A stretch of 55,618 nt of DNA from Psychromonas ossibalaenae ATCC BAA-1528 (GTDB lineage: Bacteria; Pseudomonadota; Gammaproteobacteria; Enterobacterales; Psychromonadaceae): the NCBI RefSeq assembly GCF_000381745.1, contig NZ_KB907000.1, positions 1 to 55,618 on the forward strand. Reading direction: 5' to 3'. Shown piece after piece: positions 52,425-55,618 of the stretch; the first letter of the stretch is position 1; every line of letters starts with the position of its first letter. The position numbers were made by a program, and so were the translations under genes. The notes under the pieces are model-generated. The model saw only the letters and a list, made by a program, of their open reading frames with translations, was not told where the DNA came from and did not search any database.

Positions 52425-53306
52425 CTAGCCAAGTTGGAGTTGATGGTCTATTACAATTTCACGAACAATTTGTTCGACTTTATTTCTGTCGCTTTGGTTT
52501 GAGTCTATGCCTGACCATATAATCAAGGCTTTCCATAAAGCCCAGCCCCGACCTCTATTCCATGTGTAAGCATCAACATTTCTTTTTTCTTCGAAAATCC
52601 TGCGACTATTGCCCTCGAACAAAGTCCATGCAATTGCCAAGTCACAAGCTGGATCGCCAACGGCACTGCATCCGAAATCTATAATAGCCGATAACTTACC
52701 ATCTTTGACCAAGATATTTCCCAAACTCATATCCCCATGGAACCATACAGAAGGCTGAGACCATTCATGCTCACTTGCTTTATCCCAAACGGCTATAACG
52801 GTTTCTGTATCGATCTCGTTTTTCAAAACTTCTAATGATTTGTAAATGTCTTTTTCGTAATTATTGAGTGAGCAGCCTCTATAGAAATTATGTTTTCCCG
52901 CCAGAGGCGCTCCTTCCGTATCAGCCTTATCCAGTGAGTTTAAGAACTCTGCTAAATCATAAGCGATAGAGTCTAAATCCTTAGGACATTTATTAAGAAT
53001 AGTTTCACCTTCTATCCACTCGTAAACAGACCACGGTCTCGGAAAATCTGTACTGGATATTCCTTTGGCTACAGGCCTCGGTATTGGGAGTGACGCTACT
53101 TTTGCTAGTTCAGGAAGCCACCTTTGCTCTTTTTCTACTTGGGAAACATAATCGTCTGAACTGGGAAGTCGTACCAGCATATTTTTACCCAAGTGAAATG
53201 TTCTATTGTCCCAGCCTGACTTCTCAACTGGTGATATACCTTCCGAAGACCACTGGGGAAATTGCTTATCAACCAATTTTTTAACAAGTGTCGTATCTAT
53301 AAGCAT
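52425..53306 (-). CDS. Aminoglycoside phosphotransferase-like kinase
   Basis: The start ATG 53306 (MLIDTTLVKKLVDKQF) fits the family; the longer frame upstream runs through a hairpin. The 293-residue protein has the APH/choline-kinase fold: SGWDNRTFHLG with the nucleotide-loop region, the catalytic WFHGDMSLGNILVKDG (H-G-D-x-x-x-x-N) and IIDFGCSAVGDPACDLA (D-F-G). These are complete, so it should be an active small-molecule kinase. The substrate could be an aminoglycoside, a macrolide-like drug or a metabolite; no resistance claim can be made. It is flanked by attC-like hairpins, suggesting a gene cassette. Confidence 0.85.
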   Translation of the reverse strand: MLIDTTLVKKLVDKQFPQWSSEGISPVEKSGWDNRTFHLGKNMLVRLPSSDDYVSQVEKEQRWLPELAKVASLPIPRPVAKGISSTDFPRPWSVYEWIEGETILNKCPKDLDSIAYDLAEFLNSLDKADTEGAPLAGKHNFYRGCSLNNYEKDIYKSLEVLKNEIDTETVIAVWDKASEHEWSQPSVWFHGDMSLGNILVKDGKLSAIIDFGCSAVGDPACDLAIAWTLFEGNSRRIFEEKRNVDAYTWNRGRGWALWKALIIWSGIDSNQSDRNKVEQIVREIVIDHQLQLG

Positions 53307-53390
53307 GGGTCGCCTTTCGCTAATTTCTATGAACAGTGGATTGTATATGAAATTCTGCTTGAGCACATATACGCTTGCGTATGGGTATTT

Positions 53391-53450
53391 TATGAGCGTT
53401 TTGGCGGGAACCGCCAGCGAATAAAATTCCCGCATGACGCACTTATGTTG
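53391..53450 (-). repeat. attC-like hairpin B
   Basis: GGCGGGAA and TTCCCGC pair around 16 bases, with flanking ATGAGCGT and ACGCACTTAT arms matching imperfectly, giving about 60 bases. A cassette junction is expected at this spot, between the phosphotransferase and DUF3024 genes. Core boxes are less clear than in A, C and D. It overlaps the last codons of the DUF3024 frame. Confidence 0.45.
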
Positions 53451-53802
53451 CAGATGATAGCTTCCAAAAACACCCGTCTGCATCTTCATTTACAACAAAT
53501 AATGCTTCATTCAATTTTCTCGCCTCTGGACTTCTTCCATACCCTTGCCATTTTAAACTGCCTCTCATCCAGAATATTTTCCATATATCCTTAGTCCTAA
53601 TAAATGTGAGTTTTGCAACTGACAAGTTAAAAAAGCCTTGTTCATTATGGGTACTAGGATGAATCTCGAACAACTCGGTACTTTGATTGTTAAATTTGCA
53701 GCCTAAATCAAAACCATTTTTAATGGCTTGTTCTTTTCGGTTTTCGATAAGCTCATAAACCAAATGCTCGAATTCATTTCATTCCGATTTTGTAAATGCC
53801 AT
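53443..53802 (-). pseudogene. DUF3024 gene with a stop at codon 8
   Basis: From ATG 53802 (after AGGAATAT) the frame reads MAFTKSE and then TGA at 53779-53781. The same frame continues NEFEHLVYELIENRKEQA and on to LFEIHPSTHNEQGF, AKLTFIRTKDIWKIFWMRGS and LNEALFVVNEDADGCFW. DUF3024 proteins begin MAF-E-x-x-x-IE-LV and contain FEIRP-W and KVWK-FWMRAD-KW, so the stop sits in an otherwise intact gene. A single base change would restore it. Translation from TTG 53763 could still give 106 residues. Role unknown; common in cassettes. Confidence 0.72.
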
Positions 53803-53850
53803 ATATTCCTATAATTGCATACTAGATTATTGACTCATGCCTAAAGCAGC

Positions 53851-53946
53851 ATACGCCTCTGTTAAGGCGCAAAATATTGTTGGCTATGATTTGTGAGGCA
53901 CGAACAAAAGCCAACTGTTTTTTGTCCGATTTAATTGTCTTGTAAG
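53851..53946 (-). repeat. attC-like hairpin C
   Basis: GTTGGCT at 53879-53885 and AGCCAAC at 53909-53915 enclose an insert of 23 bases containing GAGGCACGA. Outer arms (TTAAGGCGCAAAAT with TTTTGTCCGATTTAA) also pair. On the minus strand it ends GCGCCTTAACAGAGGCGT, close to the R' end of Vibrio-type attC sites. It is a relative of hairpin D next to it. Confidence 0.6.
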
Positions 53947-54022
53947 CGGCGTGGAACAGTTGGCTAAACTTGCGAGGAACGAGCGTGAGCCAACTATTCC
54001 ACGTCCGTTTAAGCAACTTATG
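53941..54022 (-). repeat. attC-like hairpin D
   Basis: GGCGTGGAACAGTTGGCT pairs with AGCCAACTATTCCACGTC (16 of 18 positions) around an insert containing TTGCGAGGAACGAGCG. The central part shares GTTGGCT, GAGG-ACGA and AGCCAAC with hairpin C. On the minus strand it begins CATAAGTTGCTTAAACGG. C and D abut without a gene between, like two back-to-back attC sites. Confidence 0.65.
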
Positions 54023-54079
54023 TGCAAATGCTTACGTTTGTACTGCAATGTATTACAAATAGACTCAATGGACAATATT

Positions 54080-54364
54080 ATGAAAACAGAAATGCTAACA
54101 ACTCGCATTGACCATGATACCAAATTAGCTTTCACACACATTTGTGATGAAGTTGGATTAAGCCCATCACAAGCAATCAAGTTATTTGCTCGTGCAGTAA
54201 TTAATTATGGTGGCATTCCCTTCGAGCTTAAAGCAAAACAACCTAACGATGTGACTGCAAGTGCGATTCTCGAGCTGTCACAAGGAAAAGGTAATAAAGC
54301 AGAAAGTGTTACTAGCCTAATTTCAGAATTAACTGAGGGCAAAGTAAACAATGTTAACTCTTGA
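54080..54364 (+). CDS. RelB/DinJ-family antitoxin
   Basis: The 94-residue protein begins MKTEMLTTRIDHDTKLAF and has the ribbon-helix-helix DNA-binding part (TRIDHDTKLAFTHICDEVGLSPSQAIKLFARAVI) followed by a toxin-binding tail (GGIPFELKAKQPND...). RelB/DinJ antitoxins neutralise YafQ/RelE mRNA-cutting toxins and repress their own operon. GGACAATATT precedes the ATG (an alternative ATG lies 12 bases upstream). The end overlaps the toxin gene start by 14 bases. Its toxin partner appears frameshifted. Confidence 0.9.
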   Translation: MKTEMLTTRIDHDTKLAFTHICDEVGLSPSQAIKLFARAVINYGGIPFELKAKQPNDVTASAILELSQGKGNKAESVTSLISELTEGKVNNVNS

Positions 54365-54619
54365 ATACTCAAACCAGTTTAAAAAGGACTTCAAAAAAAT
54401 AACTAAAATGCTAATCCCCGATATCATTGAAGTTGGCAACGTAATTTCAACACTTCAAAAGGATTAATACTAGAGGCTAAGTATGTAGATCCCCCTCTAT
54501 CTGGTAACTGGAATGGGTTTAGGGATTGCCACGTTAAGCCGGATTTAGTGTTAATCTACCGAGCTAATGAAACCACATTGCAATTGGCACGTATCGGTTC
54601 GCATAACGACGTATTCTAG
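54351..54619 (+). pseudogene. YafQ-type toxin gene with a frameshift
   Basis: From ATG 54351 the frame encodes MLTLEYSNQFKKDFKKITKM then LIPDIIEVGNVISTLQKD and a stop. Another frame continues LILEAKYVDPPLSGNWNGFR then DCHVKPDLVLIYRANETTLQ and LARIGSHNDVF. Together this is YafQ (K-F-KKD, then LP-KY-DHPL-GNW-G-RDCH--PD--LIY, LAR-GSH-DLF). One A added to the AAAA in CTTCAAAAGG joins them as TLQKGLILEAK. The expected catalytic and binding histidines and arginine (RDCH, H in GSHND) are in the second part. Inactive if real; the antitoxin is intact. Confidence 0.85.
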
Positions 54620-54859
54620 CTAGGATAACTTGCACATAACGAGGCTGTAGAATTACTCATTTTCAGCCAGGTTTGTAATTGGCCATTACATTTCACTCTA
54701 GGCGAATAATAACCATTAGATCACAGACGATCAGCACAATAAAGTACGTTTTTTATACAATCAAATAAAATTAGAAAAAGAGCGAAAAACGCTCTTTTTA
54801 GAGAAATTCTACAGCCTCAACGCCGCAAACAACAGCGCATAGGTTTGGCGATGTTGTTG
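54620..54859. other. Region after the toxin gene with an inverted repeat and a terminator
   Basis: GAGGCTGTAGAA at 54641-54652 is repeated inverted at 54807-54818 (TTCTACAGCCTC). The left copy is preceded by GCACATAAC, the same flank as in hairpins A and D. This may be the boundary of the cassette region, but no R' core is visible on the right, so I do not call it an attC site. The inverted repeat encloses a terminator at 54775-54800. No gene. Confidence 0.5.
54775..54800. terminator. Bidirectional terminator
   Basis: AAAAAGAGCG and CGCTCTTTTT form a 10-bp stem around AAAAA with T runs on both strands. It lies between the toxin-antitoxin genes and the truncated kinase gene. Confidence 0.85.
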
Positions 54860-55288
54860 CTATATTTCATGCTTGTCAAGGATGACTTCGACTTGTAAGC
54901 CCTCAGATTCAGATGGTTTTTCAAACCAATCAAGCTGCTTATCGAACTCTTGGATAGAGATCTCAACAGAGTCAGTATCCAAAGCTTTATTACGAACCAG
55001 TATACGCTCCCGCCGAAGTGCTTCCGGTGTATCGAGAAAGTGTATGATTGCCGCCGCTCCAACAGAAGACGCTAAGTTCATGGCAGCAGTACGCTCACGT
55101 TTGTACCAAAATCCATAGTCTAAAATTACATCTATTCCTTGCACTAGCAGTTTGCTCGCAATTTGGGCTAGGGCTCCATACACTTTTTCTTCAGCATCAC
55201 TCCATCCCCCCATGGATAGGCCTCTTCCATAAAGCGAAACTATCCACTGATCCTTACTGAACCGAATTGCCCTTCTTTCCACTTCAAG
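54860..55288 (-). pseudogene. AAA-type P-loop kinase, 5' end removed by the insertion sequence
   Basis: The remaining 143 codons encode VLEVERRAIRFSKDQWIVSL, then the region GWSDAEEKVYGALAQIASKL, GIDVILDYGFWYKRER and the C-terminus to DKHEI. This is the middle and end of the AAA_33/zeta-toxin-like kinases; the family starts with a GLPGSGKST P-loop about 20 residues before the first seen residue. That part is missing: homology ends at 55289, the tip of the right-hand insertion sequence. The frame runs on into the element from an in-element ATG, but the result lacks the nucleotide-binding loop and should be inactive. Confidence 0.85.
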
Positions 55289-55618
55289 CACGGCAAGATC
55301 ATTATAAATTGAACTTTTCCTCCAACTAGCGATCTGATCACCATATACTAACAATTAGCTATTTGGTGATAATAATGAGCGCTACTTTTTTGAAATACTT
55401 CGATTCCATCTCAGACCCTCGTATTGAACGATGTAAGAAACATAATTTACTCGATATTCTTTTACTCGCTATTAGTGCCGTTATGTCTGGCTCTGAAGGC
55501 TGGGAGGATATTGAAAACTTCGGCCATATAAAGCTTGATTGGCTTCGTCAATATCGTCCTTTTGAATCCGGGATACCTCGGCATGACACTATTGCTCGTG
55601 TTATCTGTCGTTTAAAAG
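55289..55618 (+). mobile_element. ISAs1-family insertion sequence, partial (right window edge)
   Basis: The element starts at CACGGCAAGATC (55289) and runs off the right edge. Its first 316 bases match, in inverted orientation, the left edge of the window with one visible difference. The insertion cuts the kinase gene. The second end and the target duplication are outside. See the entry at 1-316 for the family reasoning. Confidence 0.85.
55375..55618 (+). CDS. ISAs1-family transposase, N-terminal part (partial)
   Basis: The first 81 codons of the transposase start at ATG 55375 with [19 protein letters not shown] and end at the window edge after [16 protein letters not shown]. The H-D-T-I-x-R-V motif precedes the DDE core of ISAs1 transposases. 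It is the same sequence as the left copy plus 14 further bases. Upstream AATAATG gives little ribosome binding, usual for such elements. Confidence 0.88.
   Translation, partial: MSATFLKYFDSISDPRIERCKKHNLLDILLLAISAVMSGSEGWEDIENFGHIKLDWLRQYRPFESGIPRHDTIARVICRLK

Noticed and set aside
52305-52502. Plus-strand 65-codon frame across hairpin A
   Set aside because: It runs through the attC-like hairpin and the 3' end of the phosphotransferase gene; such frames appear spuriously over attC sites.
52190-54859. Integrase gene or attI site for the cassette cluster
   Set aside because: No tyrosine recombinase frame is present in this window, so the cluster is described as lacking an integrase.
317-55288. 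Composite transposon between the two ISAs1 copies
   Set aside because: The 55 kb between them holds ordinary chromosomal genes such as epd, cobT, ald and lrp; a contig break at repeats is a simpler explanation.
1-55618. CRISPR array, tRNA or rRNA genes, phage genes
   Set aside because: No regularly spaced direct repeats, no cloverleaf sequence and no phage structural or integrase genes were recognised in reading the window.

Overview
The window reads as chromosomal DNA of a moderately AT-rich marine gammaproteobacterium, plausibly near Psychromonas, Shewanella or Colwellia. This is judged from the gene set (a DmsABC-type DMSO reductase, a lipoprotein chitobiase, Epd, Lrp, CobT, Bcr/CflA and YeiH proteins close to enterobacterial and Vibrio versions), not from any search. 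Both ends lie inside inverted copies of one ISAs1-family insertion sequence. The 55.6 kb is therefore most likely a contig cut at a repeated element.

Layout. 0.3-7.5 kb: small housekeeping and transport genes (PpiC, a 2OG-Fe(II) oxygenase, YeiH, Epd, a LysR regulator divergent from a ChrA-type chromate transporter). 7.9-13.1 kb: an anaerobic respiration operon, dmsA-dmsB-dmsC-TorD/DmsD-like chaperone-NapF-like ferredoxin, followed by an inverted-repeat element of about 320 bp. 13.5-17.9 kb: chitobiase and a PHP-domain phosphatase, separated by 1 kb holding a remnant of a pyruvate phosphate dikinase-like gene. 17.9-28.9 kb: solute-binding protein, a secreted PilJ-domain protein paired with a chemoreceptor, a MarR/Bcr-CflA efflux pair with clear operators, a two-component system divergent from a DUF1566 lipoprotein and a small acidic protein, then CobT. 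29-37 kb: M14 carboxypeptidase, a second solute-binding protein, alanine dehydrogenase divergent from Lrp, a secreted beta-propeller, a frameshifted Acg-type nitroreductase divergent from a MarR regulator. 37-48 kb: a beta-helix lipoprotein, small exported proteins, an EamA transporter, a group of decayed genes, and a 1675-residue kinase/ATPase/GAF/diguanylate cyclase protein. 48.6-52.2 kb: small accessory genes around a third MarR regulator.

52.3-54.8 kb looks like a set of integron gene cassettes without an integrase. Hairpins resembling attC sites separate an aminoglycoside phosphotransferase-like gene, a DUF3024 gene with an internal stop, and a RelB/YafQ toxin-antitoxin pair whose toxin is frameshifted. 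A kinase gene truncated by the right-hand insertion sequence ends the window.

Two themes stand out. One is gene decay: at least eight genes are broken by a nonsense codon, frameshift or truncation, two of them by apparent loss of one A from an A run, which also leaves room for sequencing error. The other is signalling: a chemoreceptor with a separate periplasmic sensor candidate, a two-component system with divergent secreted targets, a multi-domain kinase/cyclase, and three MarR regulators each with paired palindromes in the divergent promoter region.
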